Below are positions 56,718 through 64,000 of a DNA stretch of 64,000 nt, piece by piece. Both the position numbers and the translations under genes were made by a program. The DNA is from Pseudomonadota bacterium. Lineage in GTDB: Bacteria; Pseudomonadota; Gammaproteobacteria; Burkholderiales; Burkholderiaceae_B. The DNA lies in contig JAEWFK010000164.1 of assembly GCA_023388835.1 (NCBI GenBank), forward strand, positions 1 to 64,000, in the 5' to 3' direction. A model generated the notes under the pieces. The model was not told the DNA's origin. It did not search any database and saw only the letters and a list, made by a program, of their open reading frames with translations. Each line of letters starts with the position of its first letter. The stretch's first letter is position 1.

Positions 56718-58197
56718 CCCGGCCGTCGGGCTGGAACTTGAGATGGTCGTGGCCCATGCCGCGACCGGCCGCAGTCTCCCTGTAAATCGCTATTTCGACG
56801 CCCTGCATGACCGCCTACGGGGCGATGGCGCCCGGCCGCGCCCGGTGGAGCGCATCGAGCTGAGCGGGCGCTGCGTCGGCTTCCGTACGCCCGAGGGTGA
56901 ATATGGGCTGGACAATGGCTACAACCTGCTAGAGCTTTCCACGCGGCCGGTCCGGCGCAGCGAAGGCGGGCTCAAGGCGCTGGCGGGCATGGTGGACCCC
57001 GCCTTGGATCACGTATACGCCGCCCTGCGGGCGGATCAGGCCTGCGTGCTGAATGCTTCACAGCACCCGGACTGCCCGCGCGACAGCGATTGGTACCGGC
57101 GTGTATGCTTGCCCCGACCCATTTATCGCGAGCTCGTGGGCCATCGCGGCTGGCGGCATTGGGAAGGCATCGACGCGAAGGCGCAGAACGGCGCCAACGT
57201 TCAGGTGCCGGTCCACGATGCCGTGCGGGCCTTGAATGTCATGATCGGGCTGGCCGCGGCGCATGTGGCACTGTTCGCCAACAGCCCGCTGGAGTCCGGA
57301 CGCATCACCGGCCTGAGAGAAACCCGGCTGACCGTGTGGCCCCGCGTGTTCGACGGCTCGCGCTTCGCGGGCGACGCCATGCTTGCCGGCTGCCCGCCAC
57401 GCCCTTTTATTGATCTGGGCGACTATTTCCGCTGGATGTTCCGCCCCGGTACCGTGAGCCGTAGCCTGCCCGTTGCCCGGGATCAGGACTATAAGGCGGC
57501 CCGCACCGTGCTGCTGGACGACGACCCGAGTCTTTCAGCGTTCCTGGCTTCTCGTCGTTGGAGCGGCCGTTGCACGGACACGGGCGAGCGGACGCAGCTG
57601 GTGCCGGAATCCGTCCATTTTGAACACTCGCAGATCGCACAGTTCATGGATGCGCGGCTGCGCTACCGATGGCGGACGCTGCCGCCACTGCCCACACTAA
57701 TGGCCGCCTGGCGCCGTCCGGGTGGGCTGGAACGGCTGTTCGAACAGTGCGGGGCGGACGTCTATATCGAGGGGCGCTGCCCGGGGGCCGGCTTTGCCGA
57801 TGCCGCCCTGGTCGAAGAGGCGGGTGATGAGGTCGCGCAAAGCACGGTCATGAGCCCGATTGCGTTGCAATGGGGACTGCTGCAGCGGCTGGATGAAGCA
57901 GAAGCCCTGATGGCGCGGGGAACATGGGGGCAACTGCGCGACTTGCGCGAGCGCGCGATGCGCCATGGTCTAGCTGACCCGGACGTGGCGCAGCTGTGCG
58001 AAGCCGTGCTGAAGGTGGCTGCCGCGGGCCTGACCCCTGAAGAGCGGCCCATGCTCGGCTATGCACGCCATGTGCTTGAGACCCGGCGCTGTGCGGCCGA
58101 CCGCATGCTGCAGAGCTGGCAGCAATTTCACGAGGAGGACGCCGACGCGCGATTGGCCTGGATCGTGCAGCGCCACCGGGCGACTGCCGCGCGCTGA
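56680..58197 (+). CDS. Glutamate-cysteine ligase family 2 (GCS2)-like protein
   Basis: The 505-residue protein has VGLELEMVVAHAATGRSL near the N-terminus, GYNLLELSTRP, and the core NGANVQVPVHDAVRALNVM with HVALFANSPLESGRITGLRE, matching the ATP-dependent carboxylate-amine ligase fold of GCS2/EgtA/YbdK. These join glutamate or another carboxylate to an amine. The canonical GxExE (VGLELE) is kept. Substrates are unknown. The ATG at 56680 overlaps ilvA by 38 bases; a TTG at 56662 is an alternative. The overlap suggests coupling to ilvA. Confidence 0.7.
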   Translation: MSRTIRPTPSSFDPAVGLELEMVVAHAATGRSLPVNRYFDALHDRLRGDGARPRPVERIELSGRCVGFRTPEGEYGLDNGYNLLELSTRPVRRSEGGLKALAGMVDPALDHVYAALRADQACVLNASQHPDCPRDSDWYRRVCLPRPIYRELVGHRGWRHWEGIDAKAQNGANVQVPVHDAVRALNVMIGLAAAHVALFANSPLESGRITGLRETRLTVWPRVFDGSRFAGDAMLAGCPPRPFIDLGDYFRWMFRPGTVSRSLPVARDQDYKAARTVLLDDDPSLSAFLASRRWSGRCTDTGERTQLVPESVHFEHSQIAQFMDARLRYRWRTLPPLPTLMAAWRRPGGLERLFEQCGADVYIEGRCPGAGFADAALVEEAGDEVAQSTVMSPIALQWGLLQRLDEAEALMARGTWGQLRDLRERAMRHGLADPDVAQLCEAVLKVAAAGLTPEERPMLGYARHVLETRRCAADRMLQSWQQFHEEDADARLAWIVQRHRATAAR

Positions 58198-58227
58198 GCC
58201 TGCGCAGGTCTTGAAGGCGCCCTGCAC

Positions 58228-59361
58228 CTATTCATACACTTCATCGGCCGCCAGCAGGATATCCACCGGCGGATCGAAGCCGATGCGGCGGGCCGTGGAA
58301 AGATTCAAGGCGATCTTGGGCGGGTCCACCCAGAGCTGGCTCAGTTCACGCGGCCGCGCACCGTTGAGCACACGGGCAATGGTTTCGGCGTGGAACAGCC
58401 CGACATGGGAGAGGTCGGCCTGCGCGATGCTCATCAATAGTCCCGCCTTGACTTCTCGGGAGCCGGCCATGGAAAAGCTGGGAACACGGGCCTGCAATAG
58501 CGTGGCGGCGATTTCTTTCACCGATTCCGGGGTGACCCCTCGATGAGTCGTGACGTACATCGCGTCGACGTGGCGGGCGGCCAGACGGGCGTAACATTCG
58601 GCTGCGTTCCGGATGGCTTGCTCGCGCTCGATGCTCGCCGATGGTGCATGGCAGTGCTCCAGCCGGAAACCCAGTTCCTTCGCAACCTGTTCGGCGGCGC
58701 CCACCGCGGCATAACTGCGGCCCGCTTGCGAATCTTCGTAGACGATGCCCAGGGTGTCGAACTCAACGATTTCGTGGAAGAGGCGCAGTTGCCGTTGGTA
58801 GCGCTCCGGCTCGATTCGCGCATGCAGATTGTCGCGCCCACTGTCGTGACTGCTGTCGGAAATGCCGGAACCCATGGCATCGCTCACCGAGCCGACCACG
58901 GTGGGGACGGGCGGGCCGATCTCGCGCATGTCCTGGCCGGCCCAGGTTCCCATGGCGATCATCAGGTCGATATCGCCTTTGCCCAGCAGGCGATCGGCAA
59001 GGGATTGGCGCATGGGTGCCCGCTGCTCTGCGTCAAAGTTACCGGGCCGCCAATATGCGTCCGCCACGAACTCCAGCCATTCGCTGCGCACGTTTTGCGC
59101 CAACCATTGCCAGAGTTCTTCACCCCCCAAGTCTTCTGGCCGCGGCGACGGCAGCTGCAGCCAGCCGAGCACTTCTAGTCCATCTACGATCTCCCCCAGG
59201 GTCAGCGGGTATTCCACATAGTCGCCGCTTTCCACATAGCCGATGCGCCAGCGGTCGGAATCGGCGGGTGCCACCGGCGTGGTGGGATAGGGCGCCGCCG
59301 CATGCGATGCCGCTCCGAGAATCAAGGTGGCCGCCAGGGCGATGACGTAGCGGAAGATCAT
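58228..59361 (-). CDS. Orphan periplasmic binding protein, ABC_sub_bind type
   Basis: This 377-residue protein has a signal peptide (ALAATLILGAASHAAA) and the type I periplasmic-binding features LMIAMGTWAGQDM and IALNLSTARRIGFDPP with a terminal LLAADEVYE, which matches the end of TrpX-like ABC_sub_bind (PF04392) proteins. No ABC permease or ATPase is near. Its ATG overlaps the stop of the upstream phosphatase gene (ATGA), so it is translated with that gene. It is likely a ligand-loaded partner of the phosphatase receptor (inference). The ligand may be an aromatic amino acid or other small molecule. Confidence 0.8.
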   Translation of the reverse strand: MIFRYVIALAATLILGAASHAAAPYPTTPVAPADSDRWRIGYVESGDYVEYPLTLGEIVDGLEVLGWLQLPSPRPEDLGGEELWQWLAQNVRSEWLEFVADAYWRPGNFDAEQRAPMRQSLADRLLGKGDIDLMIAMGTWAGQDMREIGPPVPTVVGSVSDAMGSGISDSSHDSGRDNLHARIEPERYQRQLRLFHEIVEFDTLGIVYEDSQAGRSYAAVGAAEQVAKELGFRLEHCHAPSASIEREQAIRNAAECYARLAARHVDAMYVTTHRGVTPESVKEIAATLLQARVPSFSMAGSREVKAGLLMSIAQADLSHVGLFHAETIARVLNGARPRELSQLWVDPPKIALNLSTARRIGFDPPVDILLAADEVYE

Positions 59362-61376
59362 AGAGACAGTCTTTTGATGGCAAGCAGGGTGATGTCGTCG
59401 GATTGTGGCGTATCGAGAACGAACTCGCCCACGCGGTCGAGTACCGATGCCAGCACGGTACCGGCATCCGAGCCCGCCAGCGGAGACAGGGCTGCGTAAA
59501 GCCTGTGCTCGCCGTATTGTGCATTGCCGGGACCGACCGCTTCGGTCACCCCGTCGGTATAACCGATCAGGACGTCGCCGGCTTCCAGCCGCGCATCGTA
59601 ATGGCGATATGGCAGGTGTTCCTGGACGCCGCAGGCCGGGCCGGAGCGGCCTTCCAGCAACTGCAGCTCACCATTGTGCTTGAGCACGCATAGCGGAGAA
59701 TGCCCCGCATTGGCCCATTCCAGCCGGCCGTCCGCCATATCGAGGATGCCCACGATGAGGGTCACGAACATGAGGCTGGGGTTGTTGGCCGAGAGCAGGT
59801 TGTTGATGCGCGCCATGATGGTGCCGGGGTCGCTTTCCGTTTCAGCCATGGCGCGTATCAGCGTGCAGGTGCCGGCCATGAAGAGGGCGGCCGGCATGCC
59901 TTTGTCCGAGACGTCTCCGATCGCGAAGAGCAGGCGGCCGTCGGGTAGAAGAATGTAGTCGTAGAGATCGCCGCCCACTTCCTTGGCCGGCACCATGGTG
60001 GCGCTCAGGTCGACGCGGCTGCGCAGCGCTGAATCGGGCGCCGGCGGCAGCAGCCCGCGCTGTATTTCCTGCGCGATGTTCAGTTCACTCTCCAGTCGTT
60101 CGCGGCTGGAGGTTTCCTCGAGCAGGCGGGCGACTTTCTCGCGCAGCTGTTCATCCATGTAGGCAAAGGCGGCGGCCAGGCGGCCGACTTCATCCGGACG
60201 ACGCCGGGGCAGCTCGGCGATATGGGCCGGCAGCGTCTGGCCCGCACTCAGATCCTGTTCCGGCAGGGCCAGTGCGAACTCGCTGAGCTGGCGTAAAGGG
60301 CGGGTAAGCCGTATCGACAGCAGGCCTGCGACGGTGAGGCCCAACGCCAATACCAGAAGGAAGAAGACGCCCAGCTGGTTGCGCAGATCGTTGGCCGCGC
60401 GGGTGAAGTCGCGTTCGGGCACGGCGCCCACGATGGTCCAGCCCAGCGGCCGGAAATACGTTGCATGAATGCGCCAGCTATCCTCATCGCCGACGGGATC
60501 GAAGGAGAGCTGGCGGATGTCCCCCGAGGGCGGCAGTTCGTGGAGCATGCCCTGCAAGGTCTGCCCAGTGTCGACATCGACCGCGCCCAGTAGAAAAACG
60601 TGAGAACGCGGCGGTGGCGCGATCAGGCGGCCGTCGGCGCCGATGATGAAGGCGAAACCGGATTCGGCCAGCCGCATGCCATTGAGCACATCGGTAATGG
60701 ACTGTTCGACTTCGGCGCGGCGCCGGTCGAACTGTTGGACCACCCCTTCGGCATCGTCGCTGACCGCCACGATCCAGTCCCATTCGGGTACGTAGCTCAC
60801 GTAGGCATAGCGCAGCCGTTCGCTGTCGGTGGCGGGGTCGAACAGGCGGTAAATGGCGAAACTGTGGCCCCCGCTGCGTACTTCCTGATAGACGGAGTCC
60901 GCCAGCGGCCGTCCCTTGTAATCGCGCAGACTTGAAATGTCGGCGTCGCGCTCCAGCGGGTAGCCGCTGGCAAGCACGGTGTAGTGGCGATCAAACACCC
61001 AGACGTTGCCACCGGTTTCCGTGCTCAGACCCCGCAACCATTGCAGGGCGAGTTCACGGCCGCGCGCGCCGCTGAGTTCGCCATTGCGCACTTGCTGCAT
61101 GTAGGCGTCGAGCACCGATTGCACGGTCTGCCCCTGCTGCACCAGGCGGGCGCGATTGCTGCGCACCGTGGCGATCTTGTCCAGCAGGAAGCCGCCCCAG
61201 CGCGCCTCGCTGTCCTGCACCAGCAGGTTCAGCACGTTCTGCACGGCGTGCTCTTCCATGGCGACCACAGTGCGCGTGACCCCACGCTGGGTGATGAGCA
61301 TCACCAATGCGGCGCTGAACAGCAGGGTCAGGCCCACGAGCAGGAAGATCTTGCTTCGCAGGGAGGTCAGGCGCAT
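59358..61376 (-). CDS. Membrane receptor with tandem Cache-like sensors, HAMP and SpoIIE-type PP2C phosphatase
   Basis: The 672-residue protein has a helix (about 9-29) and an extracytoplasmic region (about 30-335). Two sensor segments can be seen in this region: NVWVFDRHYTVLASG to YVSYVPEWDWIVAV, and FAFIIGADGRLIAPP to TYFRPLGWTIVGAV. A second helix (about 336-355), HAMP (about 356-412), a coiled region (LESELNIAQEIQRGLLP) and the PP2C domain (about 440-672) follow. The PP2C metal acidic residues are in EVGGDLYDY, GDVSDKGMP, YTDGVTE and SDDITLLAIK. By family it dephosphorylates a serine on an STAS-domain protein; none is in this window. Confidence 0.9.
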   Translation of the reverse strand: MRLTSLRSKIFLLVGLTLLFSAALVMLITQRGVTRTVVAMEEHAVQNVLNLLVQDSEARWGGFLLDKIATVRSNRARLVQQGQTVQSVLDAYMQQVRNGELSGARGRELALQWLRGLSTETGGNVWVFDRHYTVLASGYPLERDADISSLRDYKGRPLADSVYQEVRSGGHSFAIYRLFDPATDSERLRYAYVSYVPEWDWIVAVSDDAEGVVQQFDRRRAEVEQSITDVLNGMRLAESGFAFIIGADGRLIAPPPRSHVFLLGAVDVDTGQTLQGMLHELPPSGDIRQLSFDPVGDEDSWRIHATYFRPLGWTIVGAVPERDFTRAANDLRNQLGVFFLLVLALGLTVAGLLSIRLTRPLRQLSEFALALPEQDLSAGQTLPAHIAELPRRRPDEVGRLAAAFAYMDEQLREKVARLLEETSSRERLESELNIAQEIQRGLLPPAPDSALRSRVDLSATMVPAKEVGGDLYDYILLPDGRLLFAIGDVSDKGMPAALFMAGTCTLIRAMAETESDPGTIMARINNLLSANNPSLMFVTLIVGILDMADGRLEWANAGHSPLCVLKHNGELQLLEGRSGPACGVQEHLPYRHYDARLEAGDVLIGYTDGVTEAVGPGNAQYGEHRLYAALSPLAGSDAGTVLASVLDRVGEFVLDTPQSDDITLLAIKRLSL

Positions 61377-61465
61377 ACCGGCATGGCGTGTAACTTGGTG
61401 TTGAAGGCGGTGAGTTTAATTTACCATTACACGTCTCACGATGAATCCGGGAATTTACCCTCGAC
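61377..61465. promoter_or_regulatory. Divergent control region between PP2C and MFS genes
   Basis: The 89-base region has a dyad GTGTAA (61388-61393) / TTACAC (61427-61432) and GTGAG (61410-61414) / CTCAC (61435-61439). On the + strand TTGGTG (61395-61400) and TAATTT (61417-61422) with a 16-base spacer could be a sigma70 promoter. The dyads could let one regulator control both sides. Confidence 0.35.
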
Positions 61466-63841
61466 ATGCAGCCACCGCCCACTTCGGCGGTTGCCGGCTC
61501 GCTCCTGTCACAGCAGCGGCGCGCCGTGCGCCGCGTGATCCTATCCTGCCTGGCCGTGCTGCTGTTGGGGCAGCTGCTCATCGGCGCATTGAGCCTGGCC
61601 GCCCTATTGCGGCTGGACGCCGACAGCACGGCCGACCGGCTTGCGTTGATCGCAGGGCGCACCTCGGGGCATATCCAGGCTGGGCTTCAACTCGGAAAGC
61701 CGCTTACGCAGTATTTCGGGCTCACGCTCCAATTGGATCGGCTTCGCCAAGACATCCCGGGCCTGCGGTCGGCGGCGGTGTTTCTGGACGATGGGGCGGT
61801 GCTGGCCTCGACGGCGGCGACTCCTCCAGATGCCGCCCGCTTACTGAAGGCGCTTGCCCAAGGCCGGTCCCGTGCCCACGAAGTTGAGCCGGACGGCTTG
61901 CGCCTCGCTTTGCCGCTGGCCGAACCCGCGAACGGCCGCAAGGGAGCGCTCGTCATCCAGGTAAGGGACAAGGGGCTGGAGCAAGGAGATATCCTGCGCA
62001 AGAACCTATCCTTCCTGGTGACGGTGACACTGGCCGCTGCGGCGGCCATGGCTGTCGTTATGAGGCGGCTGCCGGTGCATCGCATGGCTGCAGCCGGCTG
62101 GCTCAGGATGTCGGTTCCCTTACTCATCATGCTGTGCGCCCAAGGCCTTTATGCCGCGCACACGGTGCACGACTTCCGCGTGGCCTGGCAGGCCGTCATT
62201 GAGCAGAACGCGCGCCTGATCGGAGAAGGGCTGGAGCGCGATCTGGAAAAAGTGCTGGGCTACGGTATCGCGCCCGAGCGCATGCGGGGGCTGGAAAAGC
62301 CCATGTCCCGGGCGATTCAAGCTTTCCCCATGCTGGGCGGCATGCAGGTCATGGCGGCGGATGGCGGGGTGCTGGCGCAAGCGGGTGAGGTATTGGCCGA
62401 GAACGCCGTGCTGGGCTTCCCCTTGCAGGCCGACGGCGAAGGCGCTGCACAGGCTTGGCTGAAGCTGTATCCCGACGACGCGGCGATGCAGGCTGCGGTG
62501 CGGTCACGGGCGCTCGATGCCGCGACCATCGCCGTCGTGGCCATGGTCGCAGCGATCGAACTGATGTTGATGCTGCAGGTGCTTATGGACCGGGCTTTCA
62601 CCGCGCGTCCGGCAGCGCCGGCCATGCCGGACGATCCATCCCGGCTCGGCATGGTAGCTCGCCCCGCCATGTTCGCCTTTCTGTTCGCCATGGCTTTGCC
62701 GCTGGGCTTCCTGCCCCTCTACGCGCGCGGCCTGTTGGACCCGGGCGTGACTGATCGCGCAGCCGCGTTATTGGTTGCTCTGCCCACCGCTGCGGAGATG
62801 GCGGCAGGACTTGCCATGGCCTTGCTGTCAGGCCGCGTGATTGATCGCCGAGGCTGGCTGCTGCCAGCGGCATGCGGCATGGGCTTCGCGGTCATTGGAA
62901 ATCTGGCCTGCGCCTGGGCCGGCTCCTTGTGGATGCTTGCCGCGGCGCGGGCGCTGGCGGGCCTGGGCTATGGACTGGTCTGGATGGCCTTGCAGGGCTT
63001 CGTAGTGAACCTCGGCCCCGCGCGTTACCGGGGCCGGAATATGACGGCGCTGATTGCGGGGCTCTTTGCAGGACACATGACCGGCGCCGCGGTTGGCGGA
63101 ATGCTGGCGAGCCAGACCGGCCAGCGGCCTGTATTCGTGGTTGGAGCGCTGATGGTCCTGGCCGCCGCCTTCGCCCTGCGCATGCTGTTGTGGCCGTACC
63201 GGGGCGTGCCGCCCCCGCGGCCGGCGATCTCCGACCGGCCTTTGGTCGATGTGGCGCCGCCGCGCCTCGCCGGCCTGCTGGGCGATAAAGGGTATGCGGT
63301 GCTGCTGCTGGGCAGCGTGGTGCCGTTTTCCATTGCGCAGGTCGGTCTGCTGAGCTATGCCTTGCCTCTGCACTTTGACGCATTGGGTGCGAGCCCGGCC
63401 GATGTCGGGCGCGTGATCATGCTCTATGGCTTCTGCGTCATTTACGCGGGGCCGTTGCTGGGCCGGGCCACCGATCACTCGCGCCACTGGAAGCACTGGA
63501 TCACCGCCGGCGGGCTCGTCGGCGCGGGCGGCCTGCTGATGCTCCACTGGGTGCCTGGTCTCTGGGGCATGGCGGGCGCCGTGGCCTTGCTGGCCCTCGC
63601 CAGCTGTCTGGCGGGCGCAGCGCAAACGCCCTACATGCTGGCACGCGAGCAGGCGCTGGCCTATGGCGCTGCGGGCGCCACCGGCATCATGCGCGGCGCC
63701 GACAAATTCGGACAGATGTTGGGCCCCTTGGTGGTGGGAGCCCTTTTCGCGAGCGTGGGCATGTCCGGCGCACTCGTCTGGACCGGCGTGCTTTATCTGT
63801 TGGGCACCTTGGTATTCTGGGTGCTGGCTCCCGCCGACTAG
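61466..63841 (+). CDS. MFS transporter with duplicated N-terminal extracytoplasmic sensor modules
   Basis: This 791-residue protein has an N-terminal half with four helices (about 24-48, 181-200, 215-235, 352-374) bounding two extracytoplasmic segments (about 49-180 and 236-350). The second half (398-790) is a 12-helix MFS carrier. The two extracytoplasmic segments share a pattern: GLQLGKPLTQYFGLTLQL / VLGYGIAPERMRGLEKPM, then a DDGAVLAS / ADGGVLAQ strand, suggesting an internal duplication of a ligand-sensing fold. Sensor-fused MFS proteins are rare. It may couple transport or ligand detection to the phosphatase receptor next door (inference). The transported substrate is unknown. Confidence 0.8.
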   Translation: MQPPPTSAVAGSLLSQQRRAVRRVILSCLAVLLLGQLLIGALSLAALLRLDADSTADRLALIAGRTSGHIQAGLQLGKPLTQYFGLTLQLDRLRQDIPGLRSAAVFLDDGAVLASTAATPPDAARLLKALAQGRSRAHEVEPDGLRLALPLAEPANGRKGALVIQVRDKGLEQGDILRKNLSFLVTVTLAAAAAMAVVMRRLPVHRMAAAGWLRMSVPLLIMLCAQGLYAAHTVHDFRVAWQAVIEQNARLIGEGLERDLEKVLGYGIAPERMRGLEKPMSRAIQAFPMLGGMQVMAADGGVLAQAGEVLAENAVLGFPLQADGEGAAQAWLKLYPDDAAMQAAVRSRALDAATIAVVAMVAAIELMLMLQVLMDRAFTARPAAPAMPDDPSRLGMVARPAMFAFLFAMALPLGFLPLYARGLLDPGVTDRAAALLVALPTAAEMAAGLAMALLSGRVIDRRGWLLPAACGMGFAVIGNLACAWAGSLWMLAAARALAGLGYGLVWMALQGFVVNLGPARYRGRNMTALIAGLFAGHMTGAAVGGMLASQTGQRPVFVVGALMVLAAAFALRMLLWPYRGVPPPRPAISDRPLVDVAPPRLAGLLGDKGYAVLLLGSVVPFSIAQVGLLSYALPLHFDALGASPADVGRVIMLYGFCVIYAGPLLGRATDHSRHWKHWITAGGLVGAGGLLMLHWVPGLWGMAGAVALLALASCLAGAAQTPYMLAREQALAYGAAGATGIMRGADKFGQMLGPLVVGALFASVGMSGALVWTGVLYLLGTLVFWVLAPAD

Positions 63842-64000
63842 CCCTCTTTCAGGGCGATCACAGGCACGCGGCGGGTCAGCCCGGTGAGCAGTTCCGCGGC
63901 GATGGTGCCGCAGGCCTGGGCGGCGGCTTCGACGGCCAGCGCCGCGCCCCCCGGCGCTCTTCCCCAGACGGTCATGATGTCGCCGGGCCGTTCGACGGGC
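63838..64000 (-). CDS. alr: Alanine racemase, C-terminal end (partial)
   Basis: The last 54 residues of a - strand gene are present: PVERPGDIMTVWG, then AAAQACGTIAAELLTGLT and RRVPVIALKEG before the stop. This matches the end of PLP-dependent alanine racemase (GDxxTxWG and the C-terminal AxxxGTIxxELxxxLxxRVPV). The gene continues beyond the window. Its stop shares the palindrome CTAG with the MFS stop (63838-63841). Confidence 0.88.
   Translation of the reverse strand, partial: PVERPGDIMTVWGRAPGGAALAVEAAAQACGTIAAELLTGLTRRVPVIALKEG

Noticed and set aside
58228..59361. Complete ABC importer
   Set aside because: Only the binding protein is present; flanking genes are a phosphatase and a ligase-like protein, with no ABC permease or ATPase.

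Overview
The window looks like chromosomal DNA of a betaproteobacterium, most likely family Alcaligenaceae (the Bordetella/Achromobacter/Pusillimonas neighbourhood). The grounds are high GC, dense gene packing, two Bug/TctC-type solute receptors, an hprK-ptsN-rapZ cluster beside the lpt and kds genes, an NtrYX-type sensor pair beside rsmB, and a DUF3683-type giant flavoprotein. The exact genus is not determined. I see no tRNA, rRNA, CRISPR array, transposase, integrase or phage gene, and no stretch above 300 bases without a gene.

Layout. 1-1499: C-terminal end of an autotransporter with a repeat-rich linker. 1519-10038: housekeeping genes (rimO, rsmB, a DUF4390 exported protein, an NtrY/NtrX-type two-component pair, a BioC-like methyltransferase, comF). 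10041-13476: LysR regulator divergent from a Bug receptor coupled to an amidase. 13647-22498: trmL, a second Bug receptor, gpsA-secB-grxC-rhodanese, gpmA-envC-ctp-moeB. 22677-27541: LysR regulator, NitT/TauT-type ABC importer and an FAD oxidoreductase. 27677-31540: HAD nucleotidase and argB, then tlpA-like, dolP, diaA, yraN. 31565-32488: rsmI. 32491-41816: amidase, peptide-type ABC importer, AtuA/DUF1446 pair and LysR regulator. 41870-49829: rlpA, rapZ, hprK, ptsN, hpf, lptB, lptA, lptC, kdsC, kdsD (cell wall, nitrogen PTS, LPS transport and Kdo synthesis). 49902-58197: apt, a 1313-residue D-lactate-dehydrogenase-like flavoprotein, a YqaA membrane protein, ilvA and a glutamate-cysteine-ligase-like gene. 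58228-63841: an SBP-phosphatase pair divergent from a sensor-fused MFS transporter. 63838-64000: end of alr.

How genes work together. Three solute-uptake modules each pair an importer part with an enzyme and their own LysR regulator: Bug plus amidase, NitT-type ABC plus FAD oxidoreductase, and Dpp-type ABC plus amidase plus AtuA proteins. They look like small scavenging pathways for amide or amine compounds whose substrates cannot be read from sequence. The 41870-49829 block couples envelope biogenesis with nitrogen-PTS regulation.

The best candidate for an undescribed system is 58228-63841. A membrane receptor with two extracytoplasmic sensor segments, HAMP and a SpoIIE-type PP2C phosphatase is translationally coupled to an orphan ABC_sub_bind-type periplasmic protein. 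Both diverge from an MFS transporter that carries a duplicated extracytoplasmic sensor module at its N-terminus. No ABC permease, STAS antagonist or anti-sigma kinase lies beside them. Secondary oddities are an NtrX-like regulator lacking the AAA+ domain together with no rpoN at its usual place between lptB and hpf, an A10 tract inside the ctp reading frame, and several unexplained repeats and hairpins in intergenic DNA.
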